Source: Ashinkailepas kermadecensis (lineage: Eukaryota > Arthropoda > Thecostraca > Neolepadidae). Taken from it: a DNA stretch of 64,000 bases. Below are positions 45,123 to 55,058 of the stretch, in pieces. Within the stretch, counting starts at the first letter, position 1. Each line of letters starts with the position of its first letter. Under the pieces are notes generated by a model, which was given only the letters and a program-made list of their open reading frames with translations, was not told the DNA's origin and ran no database searches. Location of the stretch: assembly GCA_034440615.1 (NCBI GenBank), contig JAOTOM010002907.1, forward strand, positions 26,001 through 90,000, written 5' to 3'. The position numbers were made by a program, and so were the translations under genes.

Positions 45123-46564
45123 TCCTTCCAGTCGGCTAGATCAGGAGGAGAGATTGCAAGCATTTTCGAGCGTTTGAGACGCGCGACGTTTGTGGGAAGA
45201 AGTAGGTAAATCGCCTATGCGCAAAAGCACGCTTGCAAACATGCGTAAGCGCAGGTTCAAGCAGGACTATATTCGCATGTCATATGCACGCAAGCGAATG
45301 TACTGAATGTAGCATTGAACCTGGCAGACTTACTAAAGCGTAAATTCTCTTAAGCAAATGAATGTATGACAAATGTGCAAATGTGCATAGGTCCACATAT
45401 GCGAATGGTAAATGTGCGTAAGCACAAGTCTACCCATTGATGTAGTTCCGCATAGCCGGCCCAAGCTGCTCAGGTTGCGATCTGAAGGTTCTGATGAGCT
45501 TTTGAAACCTAAAAATTGCCTTTATCACAATGGCGTCAATGCTGAAACTACAGTTGTGAAAGCTGAATAGCAAGACGGATTGGTTATGCTTCGGACACAC
45601 TTGCTGGGGAGGACAATGTTCCACTACTAGATCCGTCCGCAGGGAGGCTCCGCAAAGTAGATTACTTTTCATCACTTTTTCAAACATCACACGCCGATAT
45701 ATTTACGAACGATGCTCGGAGATGAGCACACTAGCTACTTTTCGCTTCCCTACTACGTACGAAACTGGACCAATTCATTTGAAAGTAAACGCTATCATCC
45801 TCTCCGCTCTCGCATGGCACGCTGCACGTACATATTATATTCCAATAGGAAGACAGGTATCGATCCAACTTGGCAAAATCGGACGGTTGCCTTTCAAAAT
45901 GCGCTTGGATTTTCACCTCCGGGTGTCTCGATGCAACTTGGATTGTCTTCCTTCGCGGTTTTCCCAGCTTTAACTTCAACATTCACCTACACACTCAAGG
46001 TTGAGAGACGCCCACGCCTCGCCCTGGACACCCGGGGCTCCGCTTCACTTTTAGATCGCGGGTGGTCAGTGGAGCTTGTCTGGAGACTGCAATGGTGGTC
46101 ACCCTCCAAATGCACTACCGCGTGTCATGTTTGTCTGTATGTATGCCATGTAGTTCCTGTGCGTACCTGCCCTCTACGCCACTTTCTTTGTTTGTTGTCC
46201 GGCGTCTCTGACCTAATCTGTCTTGCTTACCCGAGACCGGATGCCCCATCAGCCGGTTTGTCGTAACTTCTCCTTAACATAACTTATCTCTGGAAGATGG
46301 CACTGCCTCTGCTCAATGTGCCATAACTTAACAATATAGGAAACAGACGGCAGAAGAGGCTGGGTTTATGACAACTCTTCCTTACTAATTGGCTCCGAAC
46401 GTCGAAACACGTCCTACGTCCATGAACCATGCATAATTGAAGCCATTAAACAATACGTTGCTCCATACATGAGGGTGAAAAGCTCGTACCCGTATCCGAT
46501 ACAGAACTCCTACAACCAAAACTACCATGTTGTTCAATCAGGCCAAGATTCGCATTGCATTCGG
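45123..46564. other. Intronic spacer, no gene seen
   Basis: At 45200-45425 loosely repeated GCATATGCGAA / AAATGTGCATA / CGTAAGC words recur without strict period. A 184-codon + frame (45712-46266) is unrecognised, and other frames overlap it on both strands. Confidence 0.45.
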
Positions 46565-46725
46565 CCGAGTGGAGTCCGGGTCAGGTCAAACCGAGTAGAG
46601 TCCGGATCGGGTCAAGCGGAGTAAAGTCGGGTCGGGTCAGGCGGAGTAGAATCCGGGTCGGGTCAGATCGAGTAGAGTCGGGTCGGGTTTGGTCGGGGCG
46701 GGTCGGCCCAGGCCGAGCATGTTCG
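46565..46725. repeat. Degenerate (GGGTC)-rich minisatellite
   Basis: GAGTCCGGGTCGGGTCA-like units of variable length (about 18-37 bp), ending in GGGTCGGGTTTGGTCGGG. Confidence 0.85.
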
Positions 46726-48740
46726 GGGGCTCAATATCGACTTTTTCATATGCACATGGGAGTTCACTTGTTCTGGCTTCGCCCCCGCTAGTAGTAAACA
46801 CCCGATAACTCAAGCAGGCATTGAAACAGTCACTGGACTGGGCACAGGACAGTGTAACACAAAAATTATATCGACGGAATGAACGGTTGTGTTAACCGAT
46901 GGATGATGCACGATGCGCTCTAAGACCAGGTAAAATTACACCACGAAAGTCATTCTGCTGAAAACTGTTTCAATCAGATTAATCTGAACTTCAATAACCC
47001 TGACATCCACATTGTGCACCAGACAATTTTAGAGGTGATCAGTAGCTACGTAAGCATTGCTCCATGATGCGTGCCTGATGCAAAGAAAAGGCTACTAGAA
47101 ATAAAAGGAAGGTAAATGTATTTTCCATTACGGTAAGTACATTTGTGGTTCTTTCGAACAACATTTCAGGTACCAATGCATTGAATCCGCCATAGGTCCT
47201 GCACCGAAAACCAATATAATTTTACATTTCTCTTGTCTTTTATTTATGAGCTTCATGACATGCACCACAAAGGTTTGTCTACTCTGTCTACAACAGAGTA
47301 GACAGACAAACTACAAATGTCTGTCCACAACAGCACGGAGCTCGACGCTCACTGACAACCGACCTGAATGGTGAGGTGGCCGATGCAAAGGCATTCATCC
47401 AAAATTTGATCACTTAGCTTCACGGCTAGTGATATCATCAACGACGTTGGCATTGAATATACCACCTCCACCATCTTGATTACACCACATCCACCATCTT
47501 GGATATACCACCTCCACCATCTTGACTACACCACCTCCATCAGATGTTCGCTTAGAAAAAAGAAAAGAAAAATGAACAGCTGATCGTCCTGGCTGAGCAA
47601 TCTAAATATAGGAGAGAATAGTACTAAAGATCCGTCAAATGGGACCAATTTTAACCCAGAATCCCGCGAAATCTCTCAACGTCGTGTGTCTTCTACGTGC
47701 TAATCTTGCATTTTATGTCCTGCTTTCACCGCATTATGCTGATCCCCGTGCCAGATGACGCCGATCCGTGGCATCAGGGTCGGTCACCACTACCAACGTC
47801 ACGAACGCAAAGGAAATGGCAATATCGATATAGATAGTGGGGCTAAAAAAGCAAGGACAAAAGTTTAGGCAAGGCTGAAAGGAGTGTCAAAGGCGGATAC
47901 GCCAAAGAATCAAAGGCGCTCCTGACTCGTCACCAAAAGCAGTCACGAAACAGAGCCGTCCAATTTCAACTCCGAGTGCCGTTGAGTTATGACACCGGTG
48001 CACACAATTCTCGACAATAAGCAACCCTAGTGTTGGGCAGTACCGCATAATGATTCCTCGATTGGCCAATTCAATACACAGTACCAGAAAAAATAGTATT
48101 TTTATAGATGGGCAATTTGTGAAGCGAGAAGGTCATGAGTTGCCTTTAAGTAAAAGCAGGCATGGGCCTCCACATCAATGAGGGTGCATATCCTCCAATC
48201 GGTTTTCTTAATTTTCCATTGAGAACATCGCCGTAGCATGCAAATCATGAATCTGAAAGTCATATCTCCCCAATTGTATTTCCGGCGGCGGAGTTCCTGG
48301 ATATGACGTGCTCACGCAATTACTTGGAGATGCACAGTCATGACTAGAGTTCATCTAATGACCAGGTTACACATTTCCTTTAACGATGGATCGATTGGCC
48401 CCACAACGGATCTCCTGCATCGGGCAGATGAACCAGTCAGCGTCATAGACCAGAGCAATCTCCGAGACTGGTATTGATCTTCTGTCAGCTGTGAGACAGG
48501 CACCTGCAACTGGACGGCATTTCAGCGGTCCATAATGGTGACCAGTCCACCAATACGACCGACATTCTGTCTCGGCGCGAGTGCCCTGTGCTATCAAAGT
48601 CAGCCGATCAGCCGACTTCCTTGACACGGATCCATGCTCATCACCAGCATACAGTCGCGAGCGCACCCCGACAGCGGGCACCGCACCGCAAACGACGACA
48701 CGGTGTGGAGTGGCCGTGGCCGGCGACACCACCCGCAGGC
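46726..48740. other. Intronic spacer with a hairpin and a short 27-29-bp repeat
   Basis: Contains an imperfect hairpin (47273-47286 with 47294-47311, one 4-nt bulge). It also has three to four copies of a CCACCTCCACCATCTTG unit at about 47455-47550. A minus frame at 48367-48732 is unrecognised. Confidence 0.55.
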
Positions 48741-50015
48741 GCAGGTCACGCTGCCGGCAGTGGTGCTGGAGACGGTGCCGGCGGTGGTGCTGGTCACACT
48801 GTCGGCAGTGGTGCTGGTCACACTGCCGGCAGTGGTGCTGGTCACACTGTCGGCAGTGGTGCTGGTCACGCTGCCGGCAGTGGTGCTGGTCACACTGCCG
48901 GCCGTGGTGCTGGTCACACTGCCGGCGGTGGTGCTGGTCACACTGCCGGCTTGCCCGCGCCAGTGGTGCTGGTCACACTGCCGGCCGTGGTGCTGGTCAC
49001 ACTGTCGGCAGTGGTGCTGGTCACACTGCCGGCAGTGGTCACACTGCCGGCTGGTGCTGGTCACCTGCCGGCAGTGGTGCTGGTCACACTGCCGGCAGTG
49101 GTGCTGGTCACACTGCCGGCAGTGGTGCTGGTCACACTGTCGGCAGTGGTGCTGGTCACACTGCCGGCAGTGGTGCTGGTCACACTGCCGGCAGTGGTGC
49201 TGGTCACACTGCCGGCAGTGGTGCTGGTCACACTGCCGGCAGTGGTGCTGGTCACGCTGCCGGCCGTGGTGCTGGTCACACTGTCGGCAGTGGTGCTGGT
49301 CACACTGCCGGCGGTGGTGCTGGTCACACTGCCGGCCGTGGTGCTGGTCACACTGCCGGCGGTGGTGCTGGTCACGCTGCCGGCAGTGGTGCTGGTCACA
49401 CTGCCGGCAGTGGTGCTGGTCACGCTGTCGGCAGTGGTGCTGGTCACACTGTCGGCAGTGGTGCTGGTCACACTGTCGGCAGTGGTGCTGGTCACGCTGC
49501 CGGCAGTGGTGCTGGTCACGCTGCCGGCAGTGGTGCTGGTCACGCTGTCGGCAGTGGTGCTGGTCACACTGCCGGCGGTGGTGCTGGTCACACTGCCGGC
49601 CGTGGTGCTGGTCACACTGCCGGCGGTGGTGCTGGTCACGCTGCCGGCAGTGGTGCTGGTCACACTGCCGGCAGTGGTGCTGGTCACGCTGCCGGCAGTG
49701 GTGCTGGTCACACTGTCGGCAGTGGTGCTGGTCACACTGTCGGCAGTGGTGCTGGTCACACTGTCGGCAGTGGTGCTGGTCACACTGTCGGCAGTGGTGC
49801 TGGTCACGCTGCCGGCAGTGGTGCTGGTCACGCTGCCGGCAGTGGTGCTGGTCACACTGTCGGCAGTGGTGCTGGTCACGCTGCCGGCAGTGGTGCTGGT
49901 CACACTGCCGGCAGTGGTGTTGGTGACGCTGCCGGCAGTGGTGCTGGTGACGGTGTCGGCAGTGGTGCTGGTGACGGTGTCGGCAGTGGTGCTGGTGACG
50001 GTGCCGCAGCAGCGC
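48741..50015. repeat. 24-bp minisatellite, about 53 copies
   Basis: The unit is GTGGTGCTGGTCACACTGCC + GGCA with C/T, A/G and CA/CG exchanges. Three + frames and one minus frame stay open through it, giving 8-residue repeats (SGAGHTAG, VVLVTLPA, WCWSHCRQ, STTAGSVT). Periodicity keeps them open; no frame is favoured by synonymous change. Near 48950-49075 a few units are disrupted. Confidence 0.95.
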
Positions 50016-50826
50016 ACGGCCGCATGGCAGCCCGGTAATGGGCCGGCTGGCGGCCGCGACAGGATCGTATCAATCATCGTACCGCCGCGGCGTCAGGGGA
50101 CGCCACGGACAGTGCGCCGGTCACGGCGGCGGAAATGTCAGCAGCTGTCCCCGGTCCCGGAATCTCACGCGGTCGTCGTGGCGTCAACACACGCACATGC
50201 ACATACACACCCATGCATGAACATTCACATTGTTATCGACTGACTTGCAGGTACACCACATGTATTTGAATTAAGCCGTACCATGGCAGCGTGTCGGAGG
50301 CCACTGAAGCATGTGTAGAATCAACCCACGCTCTTCCAGAATAATCTTCCTTTAAATGTTCTCACAATTGCCTTGTCATTTTGGCAGCGCCTTTTTATAC
50401 TGGCATTTTTAGTTTTATGATGAAACGCCAAGCAGCATTATTAATGTAAACAATGTGGTGCAAGTTTGCTGATTTTGATTCCAAATGTGTCTTTTTGTTA
50501 TCATTTTCACCACAATTGTCAGCACGTTTTGTTATATGATGTTCAATTTACCATAGGTGTTCTCAGGTGATTACGACTGATAAAAATGCACCCGTTTTGG
50601 GTGCATCGATGTTTTTGCCTTTTCATAGATTTCGATGAACACATCTCAAGGGTGGACAATGTTGGGTTAAACGCCACACTCTGAATGACGGTTTAACTAT
50701 GGTCACTGCTATCAGAAGATAGCCACATTGCCAATACTGCTGCGTCCCACATGGACACTTCGGTCTGAATAACACAAAATATCGATGCCAACTCCACCAT
50801 CAAAACTCAGCAATGACATGCCCATA
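50016..50826. other. Intronic spacer, no gene seen
   Basis: Single-copy sequence between two arrays. An ACACACGCACATGCACATAC stretch lies at about 50188-50230. TAAAAATGCACCCGTTTTGGGTGCATCGATG near 50582 forms a short hairpin (TGCACCC / GGGTGCA). Confidence 0.5.
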
Positions 50827-51680
50827 ACAGTGCCGAATATTCCCGGAGACGTGCCCATAGCAGTAGTGAATACTCCCGGAGACGTGCCCAAAAGAGAAGA
50901 AAATACTCCCGGTGACGTGGCCAAAGTAGTAGCGAATACTCCCGGTGACGTCCAATGCCGAATACCCCCGGTGACATGCCATAACAGTGCTGACTATTCC
51001 CTGCCCATAGCAGTAGACGTACCCATAACAGTGCCGAATACTATGGCGACTGCCAAAGGTGAATACTCCGGTGACGTGCCCATAATAGTAGCGAATACTC
51101 CCGGTAACGTGCCCATAGTAGTAGCGAATACTCCCGGTGACGTGCCCATAACAGTAGCGAATACTATCGGTGACGTGCCCATAACAGTAGCGAATACTCC
51201 CGGAGACGTGCCCATAGCAGTAGTGAATACTCCCGGAGACGTGCCCATAGCAGTAGTGAATACTCCCGGTGACGTGGCCAAAATAGTAGCGAATACTCCC
51301 GGTGACGTGCCCATAGCAGTAGCGAATACTGCCGGTGACGTGCCCATAACAGTAGCGAATACTCCCGGTGACGTGCCCATAACAGTAGCGAATACTCCCG
51401 GTAACGTGCCCATAGTAGTAGCGAATACTCCCGGTGACGTGCCCATAGCAATGCCGAATACCCCCGGTGACATGCCCATAACAGTGCTGAATATTCCCGG
51501 TGACGTGCCCATAGCAGTAGCGAATACTGCCGGTGACGTGCCCATAACAGTAGCGAATACTATCGGTGACGTGCCCATAACAGTAGCGAATACTATCGGT
51601 GATGTGCCCATAACAGTAGCGAATACTCCCGGTGACGTACACATAACAGTGCCGAATACTCCCGGTGACGTGCCCATTAC
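50827..51680. repeat. 33-bp minisatellite, about 26 copies, one long + frame
   Basis: The unit is CCCGGTGACGTGCCCATAGC + AGTAGCGAATACT. The + frame reads an 11-residue repeat NTPGDVPIAVA for most of the array (frame 50785-51828, 347 codons). Differences between copies are mostly replacement changes (ATA-ACA/GCA/GTA; ACTCCC/ACTATC/ACTGCC) rather than silent ones. Two minus frames are also open. I treat it as a minisatellite. Confidence 0.92.
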
Positions 51681-51900
51681 CCATAACAGGGGCGGAACAT
51701 CTATAACATCATTGCATGCAGATAATGCATCCAGCAATGAGGGCTCAATGCATGCAGACAATGAGGGGGGGGGGGCTGAATCGATTGGGAGGGTACACGC
51801 CAGCTTGAGACTGCTAAAGCGTATTTAAAGTTTCACCTATGAGAAAGAAGTTGGCTATATTGTTTTTGAGCGCATCGACTTCGTTGAGCATGCAGTGCTA
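51681..51900. other. Short spacer
   Basis: Non-repetitive apart from a G9 run near 51766-51774 and two copies of AATGCATGCAGA[TC]AATG. No gene seen. Confidence 0.5.
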
Positions 51901-52092
51901 TTAAGACAGAGACAGAGAGACAGAGACAGAGACAGATACAGATACAGAGACAGAGACAAGAAGGAAGAGATAGAGAGGGAAAAAGGAGGGAGATAGGGAA
52001 AGAGGATGAAGAGATATAGAGGGAGAGAGGAGAGAGAGAGGAGGGAAAGATAGAGAGGGAAAGAGGTGAGATAGAGAGAAGAGAGTAGAGGG
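51901..52092. repeat. Purine (GA/GACA)-rich tract, about 190 bp
   Basis: The + strand is nearly all A and G after an initial GACAGA-repeat, for example GAGACAGAGACAGATACAGA followed by GAGAGGAGAGAGAGAGGAGG. Homopurine tracts of this size can form triplex (H-DNA). Confidence 0.92.
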
Positions 52093-52124
52093 GATCCACA
52101 CTAGCTTCACACCAATCAGGCATC

Positions 52125-52445
52125 CAGTTGGGCTGTAGTAACGTGACATGGCTCGGATGACAGTTGGGCTGTAGTAACGTGACATGGCTCGGATGACAGT
52201 TGGGCTGTAGTAACGTGACATGGTTCGAGTGACAGTTGGGCTGTAGTAACGTGACATGGCTCGGGTGACGTTGGGGAGTACGCACAGCTAGACAGTTCAC
52301 ACATCTCGCATGACAGTTGGGCTGTAGTAACGTGACATGGCTCGAGTGACAGTTGGGCTGTAGTAACGTGACATGGCTCGGATGACAGTTGGGCTGTAGT
52401 AACGTGACATGGCTCGGATGACAGTTGGGCAGTATGACGTGACAT
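52125..52445. repeat. 36-bp minisatellite, 8 copies with one interruption
   Basis: The unit is CAGTTGGGCTGTAGTAACGT + GACATGGCTCGGATGA, spaced 36 bp. A 45-bp foreign stretch (about 52266-52310, GGGGAGTACGCACAGC...) interrupts the array after four units. On the minus strand one frame reads a 12-residue repeat (TTAQLSSEPCHV). Confidence 0.93.
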
Positions 52446-52599
52446 GTCTCTGGTATGCGCGATGAAGTGAAACCTCAGCCTTTTGTGTGAAGCGAACATT
52501 TCAGCTGTACATCAAGAGAAATCCTGATTTTGATCTTTCAGTCATTTTATATAGCAGTGGAATATCAGTTGGTAGACTGGTAGCTGGAATGTTTTTAGC

Positions 52600-52757
52600 G
52601 GATTACCACCAAATCAGTGCTTGTCGGAGTCCTCCCGGTGGTGTGTATCTACCGAGAATAGTTTTGGAGACACGTGGATTCGAACTCGCGACTCCGACAT
52701 CGCTGCCACCCGAGGCCAATTCTGGTCGTTTGACCACTCGGCCACGCACACCACACA
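52600..52757 (-). mobile_element. tRNA-derived SINE (type 2, Ser/Leu-like head)
   Basis: On the minus strand GTGTGCGTGGCCGAGTGGTC gives the A box (TGGCCGAGTGG). A long variable-arm region follows, then GAGTTCGAATCCACG matches the B box closely. The wide A-to-B spacing fits a class II (Ser/Leu) tRNA ancestor. A body of about 60 bp follows, including a GTGTGTATCTACCG segment. It lies about 150 bp upstream of the receptor exon, within the intron, in antisense orientation to the gene. Confidence 0.8.
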
Positions 52758-52903
52758 TGTGTAAAGTCTTCGCATCATCATCCAAGGCACCGACGGTCCC
52801 AAGAGGTCATGTCCATGCCCTGTGCGCAACTGCTGGTGCAGATGACGCAAAGTATTATTCGCATAATTGTCTGGATTGACAGCGGCCGTTTCTCGTGTTG
52901 CAG

Positions 52904-53106
52904 TGGCTGTGGTGATCGGATTTTTCGTGTGTTTCGCGCCACATCACGCCCAGAGACTGATGTACATCTATGGCAAACAGCTGCCCAACTACCGAGAGAT
53001 CAACGAGTACATGTACTACATTACCGGCTGTCTCTACTACTGCTCAGCCACCATCAACCCCATCCTCTACAACGTCATGTCGGCAAAATACCGACAGGCG
53101 TTCAAG
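52904..53106 (+). CDS. Neuropeptide GPCR exon: TM6, ECL3, TM7, helix 8 start (capa/pyrokinin/NMU receptor family)
   Basis: This 203-bp exon follows TTTCTCGTGTTGCAG and ends before GTCAGT. Its first two bases (TG) complete the codon begun in exon 6681-6780; 67 codons follow. TM6 reads AVVIGFFVCFAPHHAQRLM. ECL3 is IYGKQLPNYREINEY. TM7 is YYITGCLYYCSATINPILY with the NPxxY motif, and NVMSAKYRQAFK begins helix 8. A-P-x-H-A-Q-R-L in TM6 followed by Y-I-T-G-x-L-Y-Y in TM7 is characteristic of arthropod capa and pyrokinin receptors and vertebrate neuromedin-U receptors. The toggle residue of the CWxP motif is Phe (CFAP), which is unusual. The exon ends in phase 0 and the tail exon is uncertain. Other subfamilies such as ecdysis-triggering-hormone receptors fit less well. 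Confidence 0.92.
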
Positions 53107-53297
53107 GTCAGTGTCGGTTCGGTTGGGAGCTGGGTCGAGGATTTGTTTTCACAATTTCTGCATTGCAATTATCACAATATTTTCGCTTTACACCGGGCCT
53201 TTGTCAAAGGTGCAAATACGATTGCTTGCGCAATGAAGTCAACTCCGGACCCATTTTTCAAAATGCGTTTGGCTCCCATGTGTCCAGACCCGTCGAG

Positions 53298-53528
53298 TAC
53301 TGTCATGAACGGTCGTACTCGTCGAGCCCAGTCATGCACGCCCGAGCGGAAGCCGTCGCCTGTCGGCCGACGCTGACATCGGCATCTGACGACTCGAATC
53401 TCGGCTACCACCGGGGTGTTATGCCGAGTCAGTTTCTGTTATCACCGGCGGCGACGGCCGGTCGGCGGATGCTGTCCCTGCGCCATATCACCATTGTGCC
53501 ATCCGAAACTACAGGCCAGTCAATTTGA
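53298..53528 (+). other. Candidate C-terminal tail exon of the receptor
   Basis: An acceptor after GTCGAG would give phase 0, matching the previous exon. About 76 codons then read YCHERSYSSSPVMHARAEAV, end near RRMLSLRHITIVPSETT, and stop at TGA 53526-53528. The stretch is Ser/Arg/Pro-rich, like receptor tails, with G/C-rich third positions. The last codons and the stop lie inside the adjoining LINE (from 53507). Alternatives are an acceptor after ATGAAG near 53238 with an in-frame end at 53376, or reading straight through from 53106 to the same stop. None can be chosen by eye. Confidence 0.35.
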
Positions 53529-55058
53529 CCTCAATAGTTTGCAAAGTACTAGAAAATTGGTTAAACAGAATGTTCAGATTCATTTTGATAGGCTCAACCT
53601 TTTAAGGGATATTCAACATGGATTTCGATCTCGAAGGTCTTGTTTAGCTAACCTATTGGAGTTCATGGAGTATGTTATTAAAGAAGTAGACAATCAAAGC
53701 AGGTTGGATGTTGTGTACTTGGACTTTAGCATAGCTTTTGATAAAGTTCCACATGGAAGGCTAATTCATCAACTACAGCAGCATGGGATTGTTGGAAAAG
53801 TTATAGGTAGGATTGAGGCATGGTTGAGGGGAAAGAAACAAAGGGTGGCTCTGTTCTATGGCCACTTCTCTTTATCATCTTTGTGAATAGCATTGAGGTT
53901 GGGCAGAGGAATAGAGTGCTCAAATTTGCTGATGACATCAAGCTGGTAGGAGTGGCTTACAGTAGTGATCAATCTATGAATATTTAACTAGACTTGGAGG
54001 ACCTAAAAAGTGTGCTGATCAATGGCAGGTGTCTTTCGACTATGATAAGTGTAAGGTTATGCATATGGTCTGGAGGTGAGACTTTCAGATATACAATGGG
54101 AGGGAGGGAACTGGATGTTATTGAAGAGGAAAGGGACTTAGGTGTGTTGGTTTCAAAAGACCTTAAAGCAGAAAAACAATGTATCTCATCTAGGAACAGG
54201 GCACTCAGAATGCTGGGACTCATTAATAGTGTGAGATATAAGAGCAAGGAAGTCATGAAAAATACTGTACTTAGCATATGTGCGACCCCACTTGGAATAT
54301 TATACACAAGCATGGAGCCTCTGCATAGAAAAAGATATAGATATGTTAGAAAGAGCGCAGCGCAAAGCCACTAGACTCATCAGTGGAATAGGTAACTTAG
54401 AATATGGAGAAAAGCTTATGGCATTAGATATGTACTCACTGAAATATAGGAGATTAAGGAGGGACATGATTGAAATGTACAAAATTCTTAAAGGGATCAG
54501 GTCAATTTGAATGTTGCTCTTCTGTTTAGAGTATCACATAGGGGTCATCAATCCAGATTAGACAAGTTGAGGTGTAGGACAATTAAGCGACGACAGGTCT
54601 TCAGTCGAAGGGTTGTTGATCAGTGGAATGGGCTGCCTGCTGATGTTGCGGGGAGTTCCTCATTGAATGTATCTAAAAGTAGGGTGGATAAATATTTTTT
54701 TAGACACGAATATCTTGTTTTTTTAGTTCTAATTAGCGATGGATGGGGGTGAGATTTATGCTTAGTAAGTGTACACGGCACAGACCCCTTCAAGCAGGCA
54801 TGGATGCAGTTTGAAAATTATTGGTAAGGCATTCAATCCATATGTGTTAAGAGGGATCAAGTGAATAGGGCTGGATAGCTAGGGTAGATAGGCATTGATA
54901 GATGTGCGGGATGTTGGTGGATGGTTTCTTTAGGATGTGGTGTTGGTTGAGGTGGGTCTTTTTACCAGGCTTATGGTATCTTCCATTTACAGACGTAACC
55001 TAGATGGGCCCTTGTGGCTCTTATAAAGTCTAAATACTTTATGACTTTTATTTTATGT
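53507..55058 (+). pseudogene. CR1/Rex1-like LINE, 5'-truncated ORF2 (RT) and 3' UTR
   Basis: It begins inside the RT with NYRPVNLTSIVCKVLE, then (next frame) DIQHGFRSRRSCLANLLEF and VVYLDFSIAFDKVPH (motif A). After a slip near 53855 it reads FADDIKLVG (motif C, both Asp present), then EERDLGVLVSKDLKAEKQC and ALRMLGLINSVRYKSKEVM. Further slips lead to IDMLERAQRKATRLISGIGN, VVDQWNGLPADVA and a stop near 54750. The 3' UTR to about 55058 ends in an ACTTTTATTTTATG tail. There is no RNase H, as in CR1/Rex1-type elements. At least four frame changes make it dead. It adjoins or invades the 3' coding region of the receptor gene. Confidence 0.87.

Larger units (their letters stand above)
6781..52903 (+). 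other. Receptor intron, about 46.1 kb, phase 1
   Basis: The intron is bounded by donor GTACGT (6781) and acceptor CGTGTTGCAG (ending 52903). It contains at least fifteen separate tandem arrays, three or more LINE types, two SINEs, a MITE and two foldback elements, all listed separately. I recognise no other host exon in it. If the assembly is right, most of this window is one repeat-inflated intron. Confidence 0.75.

Noticed and set aside
45712..46266. 184-codon + frame
   Set aside because: No family resemblance; overlapping frames on both strands of similar length.
48741..50015. CRISPR-like regular repeats
   Set aside because: Repeats are contiguous without unique spacers and the DNA is eukaryotic; this applies to all arrays in the window.
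48581..50243. Long + frames of 430-550 codons with 8-residue repeats (silk- or cement-like look)
   Set aside because: Three + frames and one minus frame are equally open in a 24-bp array; no signal peptide, splice support or silent-change bias.
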